A DNA stretch of 64,000 nucleotides. It comes from Hyphomicrobiales bacterium. Its GTDB lineage: Bacteria; Pseudomonadota; Alphaproteobacteria; Rhizobiales; Rhizobiaceae. The stretch lies in assembly GCA_900465665.1 (NCBI GenBank), contig UBJO01000033.1:1-64000 (forward strand), written 5' to 3'. The notes under the pieces are model-generated. The model made no database searches. It was not told the origin of the DNA and saw only the letters and a list, made by a program, of their open reading frames with translations. This document shows, piece by piece, positions 35,260 through 44,066 of this stretch (positions are counted from its first letter, which is position 1; each line of letters begins with the position of its first letter). Position numbers and translations under genes: made by a program.

Positions 35260-37449
35260 ATGGTAACGATCATCAGGGATGACGGAGCGGAGATTTACGA
35301 GACCAAGGGGGGCATCACGGTCACGCGGCAGCGCCGGGCGATCCCTTATGCCGACGCGGTCTCCTCCTATATCGACAAGCTCGACGAGCGCCGCGGGGCG
35401 GTGTTTTCGTCGAACTACGAATATCCTGGCCGCTACACGCGCTGGGATACGGCCGTGGTCGATCCGCCGCTCGGCATCTCCTGCAATGGCCGCAAGGTCT
35501 GGATCGACGCCTATAACGAGCGCGGCGAGGTTATTCTCGGCTTCGTCACCGAGCGGCTGAAGACGATCTCCGAGCTGGAACTCGGCGCCTTGACCAAGCG
35601 GCGGCTCGACCTCACCGTGAAAGCGCCGGACCGGGCGTTTACGGAAGAAGAGCGCTCGAAGATCCCGACTGTTTTCACCGTGCTGCGCGCCGTCACCGAT
35701 CTCTTCTATTCGCAGGCCGATGCCAGCCTCGGGCTCTATGGCGCCTTCGGCTACGATCTCGCCTTCCAGTTCGATGCCATCAACCTGAAGCTGACGCGGC
35801 CTTCCGACCAGCGCGACATGGTGCTCTACCTCCCTGATGAGATTCTGGTCGTCGACAATTATTCGGCCAAGGCCTGGATCGACCGCTACGATTTTGAAAA
35901 GGGCGGGCTGACCACCGAGGGCAAGGCCGGCGATATCCCGGCCGAGCCGTTCCAGCGCACCGACACCATTCCGCCGAAGAGTGATCACCGTCCCGGCGAA
36001 TATTCCGAGCTGGTCACCAAGGCGAAGGAAAGCTTCCGCAAGGGTGATCTGTTCGAGGTCGTGCCCGGGCAGAAGTTCATGGAGCGCTGCGACAGCAAGC
36101 CTTCGGATATTTCCAAGCGCCTGAAGGCGATCAATCCATCGCCCTATTCCTTCTTCATCAATCTCGGAAACCAGGAGTATCTGGTCGGTGCTTCGCCGGA
36201 GATGTTCGTACGCGTCTCCGGTCGCCGCATTGAGACCTGCCCGATCTCGGGTACGATCAAGCGTGGTGACGATCCGATCGCCGACAGCGAGCAGATCCTG
36301 AAGCTCCTGAACTCGAAGAAGGACGAATCCGAGCTCACAATGTGCTCGGATGTCGACCGCAACGACAAGAGCCGCGTCTGCGAGCCGGGTTCGGTCAAGG
36401 TCATCGGCCGCCGGCAGATCGAGATGTATTCGCGCCTGATCCATACGGTCGACCATATCGAGGGGCGCCTGCGAGATGACATGGATGCCTTCGACGGCTT
36501 CCTGTCTCACGCCTGGGCGGTTACCGTTACCGGCGCGCCGAAGCTGTGGGCCATGCGCTTCATCGAGAGCCATGAGAAGAGCCCGCGCGCCTGGTATGGC
36601 GGCGCGATCGGCATGGTCGGGTTCAATGGCGACATGAACACGGGGCTGACGCTGCGTACCGTGCGCATCAAGGACGGCATCGCCGAAGTCAGGGCAGGGG
36701 CGACGCTCTTGAACGACTCTATTCCCGAGGAAGAAGAAGCCGAAACCGAACTGAAGGCGTCCGCCATGCTATCCGCCATCCGCGATGCCAAGGCCGGCAA
36801 TACGGCCAAGGCCAGCCGCGACGTCGCCACTGTGGGCAAGGGCGTCAAGATCCTGCTCGTCGACCATGAAGACAGCTTCGTGCATACGCTGGCCAACTAT
36901 TTCCGCCAGACGGGCGCCGAGGTCTCGACCGTGCGCTCGCCGGTGCCGGAGGAGATCTTCGACCGGCTCGATCCCGATCTCGTCGTGCTTTCGCCCGGCC
37001 CTGGCAATCCCAAGGATTTCGACTGCAAGGCGACGATCAAGAAGGCGCGCGCCCGCAACCTGCCGATCTTCGGCGTCTGCCTCGGCCTGCAGGCGATCGC
37101 CGAGGCTTATGGCGGCGAGCTGCGTCATCTGGCGCTGCCCATGCACGGCAAGCCGTCGCGCATCCGCGTGCTGGAGCCGGGCCTGGTGTTCTCCGGCCTC
37201 GGCAAGGAAGTCACCGTCGGCCGCTACCACTCGATCTTCGCCGACCCCTCGACCCTGCCGCGCGATTTCATCATCACGGCGGAGAGCGAGGACGGCACGA
37301 TCATGGGCATCGAGCACGCCAAGGAACCGATCGCGGCCGTGCAGTTCCATCCTGAATCGATCATGACGCTCGGCGGCGACGCCGGCATGCGGATGATCGA
37401 GAATGTGGTGGCGCATCTGTCGCGGAAGCGCGCGACGCGGGCGGCTTGA
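35260..37449 (+). CDS. trpE(G): Anthranilate synthase, fused TrpE-TrpG
   Basis: Fusion of both anthranilate synthase subunits, 729 residues, first committed step of tryptophan synthesis. The TrpE half (to about residue 520) contains the N-terminal feedback site region SSNYEYPGR and the chorismate-binding signature with [36 protein letters not shown] and [13 protein letters not shown] segments. The TrpG half has the glutamine amidotransferase elements [20 protein letters not shown] (catalytic Cys near residue 607) and FHPESI. The fusion is typical of Rhizobiales. It is controlled by the trpL attenuator upstream, and by Trp feedback. Confidence 0.97.
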   Translation: MVTIIRDDGAEIYETKGGITVTRQRRAIPYADAVSSYIDKLDERRGAVFSSNYEYPGRYTRWDTAVVDPPLGISCNGRKVWIDAYNERGEVILGFVTERLKTISELELGALTKRRLDLTVKAPDRAFTEEERSKIPTVFTVLRAVTDLFYSQADASLGLYGAFGYDLAFQFDAINLKLTRPSDQRDMVLYLPDEILVVDNYSAKAWIDRYDFEKGGLTTEGKAGDIPAEPFQRTDTIPPKSDHRPGEYSELVTKAKESFRKGDLFEVVPGQKFMERCDSKPSDISKRLKAINPSPYSFFINLGNQEYLVGASPEMFVRVSGRRIETCPISGTIKRGDDPIADSEQILKLLNSKKDESELTMCSDVDRNDKSRVCEPGSVKVIGRRQIEMYSRLIHTVDHIEGRLRDDMDAFDGFLSHAWAVTVTGAPKLWAMRFIESHEKSPRAWYGGAIGMVGFNGDMNTGLTLRTVRIKDGIAEVRAGATLLNDSIPEEEEAETELKASAMLSAIRDAKAGNTAKASRDVATVGKGVKILLVDHEDSFVHTLANYFRQTGAEVSTVRSPVPEEIFDRLDPDLVVLSPGPGNPKDFDCKATIKKARARNLPIFGVCLGLQAIAEAYGGELRHLALPMHGKPSRIRVLEPGLVFSGLGKEVTVGRYHSIFADPSTLPRDFIITAESEDGTIMGIEHAKEPIAAVQFHPESIMTLGGDAGMRMIENVVAHLSRKRATRAA

Positions 37450-37480
37450 GGGCTCAAGCTCTCGAGGTTTTCCGACATGG

Positions 37481-37516
37481 CGGGCGGGTTGAAAACAGAT
37501 ATCAACCCGTCGCCCG
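37481..37516. terminator. Hairpin between convergent trpE(G) and lysR
   Basis: CGGGTTG (37485-37491) pairs with CAACCCG (37503-37509), and the flanking CGGG/CCCG bases may extend the stem. It lies between the two convergent stop codons but has no T tract, so it may be a weak bidirectional terminator. Confidence 0.4.
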
Positions 37517-37524
37517 ATGGCCGA

Positions 37525-38433
37525 TCATGTTCGGCTGCGCTGCCGCTCCACCTCTTTCAGGACATCGATGAAGGCGCGCAGCGGGGATGGAACGTGGCGA
37601 AAGCCAGGGTAGTAGAGCACGTTGCCCGGTATGGCCGGACACCAGTCGTCGAGTAGCGTCATCAGCGCGCCGCGCTCCAGTTCCTCATGGGCGAAGAGGT
37701 CAGGCATATAGGCTATGCCGAGACCGCCGGCCGCGCTTTTCACCATGAGGGCGTTGTCATCAAGGGTGAGGTGGCCCGGAACATCGATCGACAGATCCTC
37801 GCCGTTACGGCTGAACTCCCAGCGATAGCGCCTGCCACCCGGCAGACGCTGCCGGATACATATATGCTTCGCTAGGTCGTCTGGCACCGACGGTTGCCCA
37901 TGCGCCCGCACATAGCCGGGGGAGGCGACGGCGATGAAGCGAATGCTGCCGCCGAAGGGCACCGCGATCATGTCCTGTGGCACGGATTCGGCCAGGCGCA
38001 CACCGGCATCGAAACCCTGCTCGACGATATCGACAAGGCGCCCCTCCGAAACGAGGTCGAGTTCGACAGCGGGATAGCGCGTGAGGAATGTCGGCACCAC
38101 GTTGCCCAGAAGCCATTGGCCGGCGCCCCGGTTGGTGTTGATCCGCAGGATGCCGGCCGGCTCACCGCGTTCGTCGGCGATGCCGTCGATCGCCTCCTCA
38201 AGATCGCGCAGGACCGGATCCAGCCTTTCCAGCAGCCGCCGGCCGGCATCGGTGGTTGCGACGCTGCGCGTTGTCCGGTTGAGAAGCCGGACGCCCATGT
38301 TTTTCTCAAGGTTGATCAGCGTGTGGCTCAGCGACGAGCGCGACACGCCCAACGCATCGGCCGCCTTGCGGAAGCTGCGGTGACTGGCGACGGCGCGGAA
38401 GGCTTCGAGTTCACTCAGTGTCGGTCTGGTCAT
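37525..38433 (-). CDS. LysR-family transcriptional regulator
   Basis: About 302 residues. N-terminal helix-turn-helix SFRKAADALGVSRSSLSHTLINLEKNMGVRLLNRTTRS, then the periplasmic-binding-like effector domain (AGILRINTNRGAGQWLL, with DLVSEGRLVDIVEQGFDAGVRL). This matches the CrgA/DsdC-like branch with the sequence RLLNRTTRSV. I prefer the ATG at 38433; an ATG at 38448 would place the first operator-like repeat inside the gene. It is divergent from an SDR gene with two inverted repeats between them, so it probably regulates that gene. Confidence 0.9.
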   Translation of the reverse strand: MTRPTLSELEAFRAVASHRSFRKAADALGVSRSSLSHTLINLEKNMGVRLLNRTTRSVATTDAGRRLLERLDPVLRDLEEAIDGIADERGEPAGILRINTNRGAGQWLLGNVVPTFLTRYPAVELDLVSEGRLVDIVEQGFDAGVRLAESVPQDMIAVPFGGSIRFIAVASPGYVRAHGQPSVPDDLAKHICIRQRLPGGRRYRWEFSRNGEDLSIDVPGHLTLDDNALMVKSAAGGLGIAYMPDLFAHEELERGALMTLLDDWCPAIPGNVLYYPGFRHVPSPLRAFIDVLKEVERQRSRT

Positions 38434-38434
38434 T

Positions 38435-38483
38435 GGTGAAAATATCACACGGTCTCATGCGGGATTGGGTGACTTATATCACC
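38435..38483. promoter_or_regulatory. Paired GGTGA/TCACC inverted repeats in the LysR-SDR gap
   Basis: GGTGA (38435-38439) faces TCAC (38445-38448), and GGTGA (38468-38472) faces TCACC (38479-38483). The two sites are about three helical turns apart, between the divergent starts. They are likely operators for the LysR-type protein or another regulator of the SDR gene. Confidence 0.5.
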
Positions 38484-38529
38484 AAAGGAAAAGGACGATA
38501 TGGAGTCTGCTTGAAAAAAGGAGATAGCC

Positions 38530-39360
38530 ATGAGCAAGACCTGGTTCATTACCGGCACATCGTCCGGCCTCGGCCGAGAAATGACCGAGCAGTTGCTGTC
38601 ACGTGGTGACAGTGTGGTTGCGACCGTGCGGCGCGCCGATCAATTGGACGCGCTGCAGGCGCAGTATGGCGAGCGGCTTGTCGTGCTGACGCTCGACATC
38701 CTGGATACAGCGGGCATCCGCTCCGCTATTGCCGATGCATTCCAGCGGATGGGGCGCATCGATGTCGTCGTCAGCAATGCCGGATATGGTCTCTTCGGCG
38801 CGGCCGAAGAACTCGGCGATGCGCAAATCGACCAGCAGATCGCCACCAACCTGACGGGGTCGATACAGCTCATCCGCGCGGCATTACCACATCTGCGACA
38901 GCAGGGCGGGGGACGGATCATGCAGGTCTCGTCGGAGGGCGGGCAGATCACCTATCCCAACTTCAGCCTCTATCATGCGACGAAGTGGGGCATCGAAGGC
39001 TTCGTCGAGGCGGTCGCCAAGGAGGTATCTCCCTTCGGCATCGACTTCATCATCGCGGAACCGGGGCCGACCGTGACGAATTTCGGCGCGGGTCTGGTGC
39101 ATGGCAAGCCGATGGATGTCTATGAGGCGACACCGGCGGGCGATGTCCGCCGCGCCATCGCGAGCGGCAGCTTCGACATCAAGGGCGATGCCGCACGCAC
39201 CGTGGCGGCGATGATCGCCGCTGCCGACATGGAGCGGCCGGCGCTCCGCTTGGCGCTCGGAAGCATTGCCTACCGCTCGATCTCCACGGCGCTCGCGGAA
39301 CGGCTTGCGGCCATCGAGGCGCAGCGCGACGTTGCCTTCTCGGCGGATCGCGACGGCTAA
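38530..39360 (+). CDS. Short-chain dehydrogenase/reductase
   Basis: Classical SDR of 276 residues. NAD(P)-binding TGTSSGLGREM at residues 8-18, NAG motif in VVSNAGYGLFG, and catalytic Ser/Tyr/Lys in MQVSSEGGQITYPNFSLYHATKWGIEG. The substrate is unknown. AAAGGAGA lies five bases before the ATG. It is divergent from a LysR-type gene across a short gap with inverted repeats, the common arrangement of a regulator and the enzyme it controls. Confidence 0.92.
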   Translation: MSKTWFITGTSSGLGREMTEQLLSRGDSVVATVRRADQLDALQAQYGERLVVLTLDILDTAGIRSAIADAFQRMGRIDVVVSNAGYGLFGAAEELGDAQIDQQIATNLTGSIQLIRAALPHLRQQGGGRIMQVSSEGGQITYPNFSLYHATKWGIEGFVEAVAKEVSPFGIDFIIAEPGPTVTNFGAGLVHGKPMDVYEATPAGDVRRAIASGSFDIKGDAARTVAAMIAAADMERPALRLALGSIAYRSISTALAERLAAIEAQRDVAFSADRDG

Positions 39361-39396
39361 GAGGTCATGGGAGGGGCGTGTCCAGTGCCGCGCTCC

Positions 39397-40077
39397 TCAT
39401 CCCCGCCGCTGCACGATCTTCACGTTCATCTGGCTGCGCAGCTTGAAACCCAGCTGCTCGTAGAGCGCAATCGCCGACGTGTTGCTCGCATAGGCGTGCA
39501 GAAATACTTGCTCATCGCGCGCCGTGATCTCGCCGGCGACGAAGCGGAAGAGGAGGGTGCCGAGGCCGCGTTTCTGGAAATCGGGGTGGGTGCAGAGGCC
39601 GCTCAGTTCGGAGAGGCCGGGATGGCGCATGCGCTGGCCGGCCATCGCCGCCAGGCGGCCGTCGATCTTGACGCCCCAGAAGGTGCCGAGGCGCTGGGCG
39701 CCGAGCGTGAAGGGGCCAGGTTTGGTCAGCAGCGCGAGCGCCAGCATCTCTTCGGCATCGTCAGGTGTCAGCGGCTCGATCCTCATGTCGTCGATGCGTT
39801 CGTAGGGACGGTCGCCGATCATTTGCACGAGCGTGCTTTCGATGAGTACGTCGTGGCCATCAGGGACTGTGATCGGGCCGGCCTCGACCAGCGCCATGAT
39901 CTCGCCGGGCGCGGAAAGAGCGGCCAGTGCCCTCAAGCTTTCGGGCGTGTCGTCGCGCGGGGCGGCGAAGGGGACGATCGATGTCGGGTAACGCTTGGCG
40001 AGCGGGCCGCCTTCGGCGAGATCGGCATGCACGGTCAGAAGCGCGTTCCAGGCGGGACGGTCGAGGCTGTGGGTCAC
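39397..40077 (-). CDS. GNAT-family N-acetyltransferase
   Basis: About 226 residues. The C-terminal half holds the GNAT fold: PGPFTLGAQRLGTFWGVKIDGRLAAMAGQRM (beta strands), the acetyl-CoA-binding LCTHPDFQKRGLGTLLFRFV (Q/RxxGxG) and YASNTSAIALYEQLGFKLRS. The N-terminal half resembles the FR47-like/predicted acetyltransferase branch. The start is a GTG that overlaps the MarR stop codon by four bases (GTGA), so the two genes are an operon. The acceptor is unknown. Confidence 0.85.
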   Translation of the reverse strand: MTHSLDRPAWNALLTVHADLAEGGPLAKRYPTSIVPFAAPRDDTPESLRALAALSAPGEIMALVEAGPITVPDGHDVLIESTLVQMIGDRPYERIDDMRIEPLTPDDAEEMLALALLTKPGPFTLGAQRLGTFWGVKIDGRLAAMAGQRMRHPGLSELSGLCTHPDFQKRGLGTLLFRFVAGEITARDEQVFLHAYASNTSAIALYEQLGFKLRSQMNVKIVQRRG

Positions 40078-40568
40078 TGGTGGTTCTCCGATTTTTTTGT
40101 TGTCCGTCGGGCCAGGGACGCAATCGCCAGGCCATCTTCAATGCCGGCCAGCTGATCGAGCAGCGGCCCCGTAAGATCGCCGCAGAGGTCGCGCACGGCG
40201 CGTTCGATGCTTGGCCAGATTTCTCTTTTCGATCGATCGACGAGCGCGCGGCCGGTATCGGTCAGCGATACCAGCTTGCGGCGCTGGTCGCCGTCGGAGG
40301 CCCGTGCCTCGACAAGGCCGAGATCGGCCAGCTGTGCCAAGGTCCGGGTGGCGCCGGGCTGGGTGATGCCGACCGCTTCGGCCAGCTCTCCAATCGTCAG
40401 CGGCCCGGAGCGGTCGATCGCCGCCAGGAAAGGATATTGGCCCGCCTGGATTTCGGCTCCAAAACTCTGGATGATCTGCTGCGTATCGGCCTGCAGTCGC
40501 TCGCCGATCCGACGGAAGCGGCTGCCAAGGCACAGATAGCCGAAGTCCCTTACGATGTCGTCCGGCAC
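40074..40568 (-). CDS. MarR-family transcriptional regulator
   Basis: Protein of 164 residues with the MarR winged helix: PFLAAIDRSGPLTIGELAEAVGITQPGATRTLAQLADLGLVE, then a wing with ASDGDQRRKLVSLTDTG. No OhrR-type Cys is present near the N-terminus. It starts with GTG at 40568 after GGGAGAG. It forms an operon with the downstream GNAT gene, and an inverted-repeat operator lies just upstream, so it likely regulates its own operon. Confidence 0.9.
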   Translation of the reverse strand: MPDDIVRDFGYLCLGSRFRRIGERLQADTQQIIQSFGAEIQAGQYPFLAAIDRSGPLTIGELAEAVGITQPGATRTLAQLADLGLVEARASDGDQRRKLVSLTDTGRALVDRSKREIWPSIERAVRDLCGDLTGPLLDQLAGIEDGLAIASLARRTTKKSENHQ

Positions 40569-40581
40569 ACTACACTCTCCC

Positions 40582-40615
40582 TACATTGTTAACGTGTTAT
40601 ATAACGTGTAATGTA
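40582..40615. promoter_or_regulatory. Operator-like nested repeats upstream of the MarR-GNAT operon
   Basis: The core GTTATATAAC (40596-40605) is a perfect palindrome, flanked by two direct copies of AACGTGT (40591-40597 and 40603-40609) and by an outer inverted pair TACATT (40582-40587) / AATGTA (40610-40615). It lies 14 bases upstream of the MarR start, a good position for autorepression. Confidence 0.6.
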
Positions 40616-40745
40616 ATCTTGGTCAATGATGCTGCTCGCGTCGCGCCACGCGGATGGTGAGCTTTCGGGGGAGATATGGTGCGGGCAGTTGACATCCGCC
40701 CCCAAATCAGAACGTTTCAGGAACGATCAATCGGGAATCCTGCGC

Positions 40746-40982
40746 GTGTCCACTGGTGAAAAGTTTATCGTGATCCCCTATCGCAGCAATCGCGGCAAGC
40801 TGGTGCCGGGCGAGATGCGGCAGGCGTCGAACCCGATCAGCGCGGAGAAGATCGCGTCCGCCATGTCGGAGCGCTTCGCGGGCGTTGCGGCCTATGCGAT
40901 CACCGTCGACGAGGAGACCGGCGACATGCTGTCGCCACGGCTCTTGGCGCAGTTCGGCGAGATCGCCGATCTCAATCCGTAA
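40746..40982 (+). CDS. Small hypothetical protein, 78 residues
   Basis: Not recognised. Starting at the GTG (GGGA eight bases upstream), it reads STGEKFIVIPYRSNRGKLV and continues with EMRQASNPISAEKIASAMSERFAGVAAYAITVD, an alpha/beta-looking small protein. A longer frame back to 40626 is open, but the added residues are not protein-like. It is two bases before the DUF2161 gene and is probably cotranscribed with it. Confidence 0.65.
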   Translation: MSTGEKFIVIPYRSNRGKLVPGEMRQASNPISAEKIASAMSERFAGVAAYAITVDEETGDMLSPRLLAQFGEIADLNP

Positions 40983-40984
40983 GC

Positions 40985-41680
40985 GTGACGATGGAAACCG
41001 CGCTCTATCCGCCGGTGAAGGCCTTTCTGGAGGCGGCGGGGTATGTCGTGAAGGGGGAGGTCGCGAGCTGCGACGTCGTGGGCTTGAGCGAAAGCGAGCC
41101 GCCGGTCGTGGTCGTCTGCGAACTGAAGATGTCGTTCAATCTCGAGCTTATCCTGCAGGCGGTCGACCGGGCGGCGATGGCTGATGAAGTCTGGATCGCT
41201 GCAAGGGTCTCGGCCAAGGGCCGGGGGCGGGAGGCGGACAGGCGTTATCGCGATCTCTGCCGCAGGATGGGGATTGGCATGCTCGGGATATCCGATACCG
41301 GCGAGGTGAGCGTCATCGTCAGTTCCGTGTCGCCGATGCCGAGGACGAACCCGAAGCGGCGGACGCGGCTTGTAAAAGAGCACCGGAAGAGACAGGGCGA
41401 CCCGGCGCTCGGCGGCGCCACGCGCTCGCCGATCATGACCGCCTACCGGCAGCAGGCGCTGATCTGCGCCTCGGCCCTGCAACAGGGGCTGGCGCGGCCG
41501 CGCGACATGAAACAATGGGCGCCGCAGGCGGGGCGGATAATGCTCGACAACGTCTATGGCTGGTTCGACCGGCAGGGGAAGGGCGTCTATGCGCTGAACG
41601 AGGCCGGCGAGGCGGCGCTGCTGCGCTGGCCGCAGACGGTGGTGGTCGGTGGTGGCGATGCGGGTGAGGGCGGGGAGTAG
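40985..41680 (+). CDS. DUF2161 family protein, putative PD-(D/E)XK phosphodiesterase
   Basis: About 231 residues. The N-terminal part has ALYPPVKAFLEAAGYVVKGE followed by the CDVVG...VVVVCELKMSFNLEL segment, in which the Asp and E-x-K lie as in PD-(D/E)XK nucleases. This is the DUF2161 pattern. The C-terminal part has a winged-helix-like region (QAGRIMLDNVYGWFDRQGKGVYALNEAG). Whether it cuts nucleic acid is unknown. An ATG at 40991 is an alternative start. It follows the 78-residue gene closely. Confidence 0.8.
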   Translation: MTMETALYPPVKAFLEAAGYVVKGEVASCDVVGLSESEPPVVVVCELKMSFNLELILQAVDRAAMADEVWIAARVSAKGRGREADRRYRDLCRRMGIGMLGISDTGEVSVIVSSVSPMPRTNPKRRTRLVKEHRKRQGDPALGGATRSPIMTAYRQQALICASALQQGLARPRDMKQWAPQAGRIMLDNVYGWFDRQGKGVYALNEAGEAALLRWPQTVVVGGGDAGEGGE

Positions 41681-41704
41681 TGCGGCCGACGGTTTACGGG
41701 CTTT

Positions 41705-42130
41705 TCAGAATTGAATCTCGATCAGCTCGGGTGGCTCCTGGTTGAAATCGGAATATCGAATCCACCGTGGCGTTGCTTTGAAGATCACGGCCCCTCTCTC
41801 GATGAACTCCCTGGCAGCTGGAAGGCTGCCGAGATAAGCTTCCTGGTATTCTTCGATATCGGCGGCAGCAACCCTTGTTGCCTCACCCTCATATTGAACG
41901 GTGATGTTGTCGTCCCATCCGACGACGAAGGCGACGCAAGGGCGCTCCGCGAGATTGCCGAACTTTCGCGTCTCCTTGAAAGCGCTGAACACGACCTCAA
42001 GATTGTCGCGCACCGAGAAGTCGATCGTGGCAGCCTCCGGTTTCCCATCGCCATGGCAGGTCGCGATCACCGCCAGCTTGTGCTTTCTCAGGAATTCAAG
42101 AAGCATGCGTTTCTTATGAAAATCATCCAT
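41705..42130 (-). CDS. Pyridoxamine 5'-phosphate oxidase-fold protein
   Basis: Protein of 141 residues with a single split-barrel FMN-binding domain: LRKHKLAVIATCHGDGKPEAA, then NLEVVFSAFKETRKFGNLAERPCVAFVVGWD. This is typical of the general stress/PNPOx-like family, which bind FMN, heme or F420; the true ligand is unknown. AAGGGA precedes the ATG. It is convergent with the DUF2161 gene. Confidence 0.85.
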   Translation of the reverse strand: MDDFHKKRMLLEFLRKHKLAVIATCHGDGKPEAATIDFSVRDNLEVVFSAFKETRKFGNLAERPCVAFVVGWDDNITVQYEGEATRVAAADIEEYQEAYLGSLPAAREFIERGAVIFKATPRWIRYSDFNQEPPELIEIQF

Positions 42131-42451
42131 TGACGCATCCCTTCCAATCTCGTGCCTTCCAGCACAGCAGGATTAGCACATTGCTCGCCCTCGTTCGAGG
42201 ATGGTCACCGCGCCGGGTGAGGGTAGTGAGTCGCGGTTACTGCCACTTTCGGCCCATTGCGGACATTCCGATTTCCCACCATTCGTAGCGCGACCGTCGG
42301 TAGTCTTTCAGACGCACCTCTGCGTTGCGCAATCCGCATGGCAATATCCTTGCCGCCGCCATTTTCGACCGCCATCTGAGAAAGCGAGGATGTAATAGAC
42401 GTCCGCTGATCCCGAAGCCGTAGCAAGGCTTCGCTGTGAACGCGGCAATGG
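42131..42451. other. Gene-free stretch with a likely dispersed-repeat fragment
   Basis: No convincing gene. Around 42237-42285 the minus strand reads like the dispersed alphaproteobacterial repeat that encodes spurious MSALG/MSAMG-R-K peptides (here GMSAMGRKWQ), so this may be a repeat fragment. The remainder holds the upstream region of the next small gene. Confidence 0.4.
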
Positions 42452-42751
42452 ATGGAAGCAATGACTGAACGGACCCTTCAAGAGATGACGCGTCACGAGC
42501 GCGCAAATATAATGGCCCTTGTAGCTCAGGCACTGGACAGCGTCGCAGATGAGGCGGATGACCGCGGGGACGGTCAATCGGCCGCGAACGCCACCTATCT
42601 CGCGGGTGCATTGCGTGGCTGCGATAACGCGGCCACGTCAGAGATGATCAGAGCCGCCGAGCTACTGCTGGAGCAGGGTATCACCTACGTTGCATGTGTA
42701 TCTGAACGATATGAGAAAGCTGCACCGGTATCGAACGTGGTTGCGCACTGA
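42452..42751 (+). CDS. Small hypothetical protein, 99 residues
   Basis: Not recognised. The protein is acidic and helical (TLQEMTRHERANIMALVAQ, then SEMIRAAELLLEQGITYVA), without signal or membrane segments. An ATG at 42461 is an alternative start. It stands alone between a repeat-like stretch and the OpgC-family gene. Confidence 0.5.
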   Translation: MEAMTERTLQEMTRHERANIMALVAQALDSVADEADDRGDGQSAANATYLAGALRGCDNAATSEMIRAAELLLEQGITYVACVSERYEKAAPVSNVVAH

Positions 42752-42912
42752 CAATGGTAGGCGGCGCGGTCGGACAGGTGCGGTTTAACTTGCCGAAACT
42801 GGCCCTACGCACTCTCTCGCAAATGTGAACCACTCGTTCATGTAGGCTTCATCGAGCGGTTGCTACCGTGGGTTCATCGACAACAGCAATGAATCAGCGG
42901 GACAAGTTAATC

Positions 42913-44031
42913 ATGCAGCACCCTGCCGCTCCAACGGCCGGCCGAGATCCGCGCCTTGATTTCTTCCGTGGCCTGGCCTTGGTGATGATCTTCATCAACC
43001 ACGTTCCCGGCAACATGATGGAAGGCGTTACCTCGAAGAACTTCGGCTTTTCGGATGCGGCCGAGGCTTTCGTGCTGATGTCCGGCATGTCCGCCGGTCT
43101 TGCATATTCAAACGTCTATGCCCGCGATCGCATTAACGCGGTTGCGCGTATCCTGCGTCGCGCCGGCCGGCTTTACAGCGTTCATTTGCTGACCACGGTG
43201 CTGGCCGTCATCGTGCTGATGGCGGGCCATAACTTCCTCGGCACGACTGCGCTTTCGGAGCGCGTCAACATGGTTTCCTACCTGGAAGCACCGTGGACGA
43301 CGGCGCTCGGCGTGCTCGGGATGACGCATCAGCTGGGCTATTTCAACATTCTTCCGCTCTACATGCTGCTACTCGCGGCAACGCCTGTCTTCCTCGCTCT
43401 CGCGTCGCGAAACCGCGTGCTGCTGCTTGCGGTTTCAGTATCGATCTGGGCGATCGCCGGGTGGAACAACATCAATCTTCCGAATTTCCCCACCGACGGC
43501 ACCTGGTTCCTCAACCCGTTTTCCTGGCAGCTGATCTATTGCATCGGCTTGTGCGCGGGCATTTCCGCCAAGAAAGGCGAGACCTTTGTCGGCTACAGCC
43601 CGGCCCTGATGGCTGTTGCGATCGCCTATCTCGGCTTTGCGATGTTCGTGATCCAGGGCCAGCACTATGATCTGACGGCCTGGGGTGACCACCCCGCGCT
43701 TCTGGTCGGCTTCGAAAAGGGCATCCTGCCGCTGCCGCGACTGATGCATATCCTGGCGCTGGCCTACGTGATCTCGCAGATTGCCGTGTTCCGCACGATC
43801 GCGGGCAGCGCCAAGCTTGATGTCGTGTCGTTGCTTGGAAAGCAGGGCCTTGCGGTATTTGCTTGGGGTTCGCTCGTCTGCATCTCGCTGCAGGTGCTGC
43901 GGGAGGCCTATGCGTTCTCGCCTGCGGTCGATATCGCAACGCTGATTGCGGGTCTGGCAATTCAATATGCCGTCGCCCAGCGCTTGCAGACGGCAAAGGT
44001 CGCGGTAAAGAACCAGGCGAGAATGGTGTAG
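42913..44031 (+). CDS. opgC: OpgC-family integral membrane protein (acyltransferase-like)
   Basis: Protein of 372 residues with about ten membrane helices. The start PRLDFFRGLALVMIFINHVPGN, with Arg and His in the first helices, is typical of OpgC, which transfers succinyl groups to periplasmic glucans; in Brucella and rhizobia such proteins modify cyclic beta-1,2-glucans. The segment SDAAEAFVLMSGMSAGLAY is also characteristic. I chose the ATG at 42913 because GGGAC lies ten bases upstream and homologues begin near there; earlier ATGs at 42868 and 42889 are possible. The exact glucan cannot be told. Confidence 0.85.
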   Translation: MQHPAAPTAGRDPRLDFFRGLALVMIFINHVPGNMMEGVTSKNFGFSDAAEAFVLMSGMSAGLAYSNVYARDRINAVARILRRAGRLYSVHLLTTVLAVIVLMAGHNFLGTTALSERVNMVSYLEAPWTTALGVLGMTHQLGYFNILPLYMLLLAATPVFLALASRNRVLLLAVSVSIWAIAGWNNINLPNFPTDGTWFLNPFSWQLIYCIGLCAGISAKKGETFVGYSPALMAVAIAYLGFAMFVIQGQHYDLTAWGDHPALLVGFEKGILPLPRLMHILALAYVISQIAVFRTIAGSAKLDVVSLLGKQGLAVFAWGSLVCISLQVLREAYAFSPAVDIATLIAGLAIQYAVAQRLQTAKVAVKNQARMV

Positions 44032-44066
44032 CCGTCCCCCCTAAGCGGACAGAGGGCTCCTTCTCA

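Noticed and set aside
35143..36573. Open frame (476 codons) antisense to trpE(G)
   Set aside because: Antisense to the conserved TrpE domain, and it runs through the attenuator.
40626..40745. N-terminal extension of the 78-residue gene
   Set aside because: The added 40 residues lack protein-like features and a ribosome-binding site, whereas GGGA precedes the GTG at 40746.
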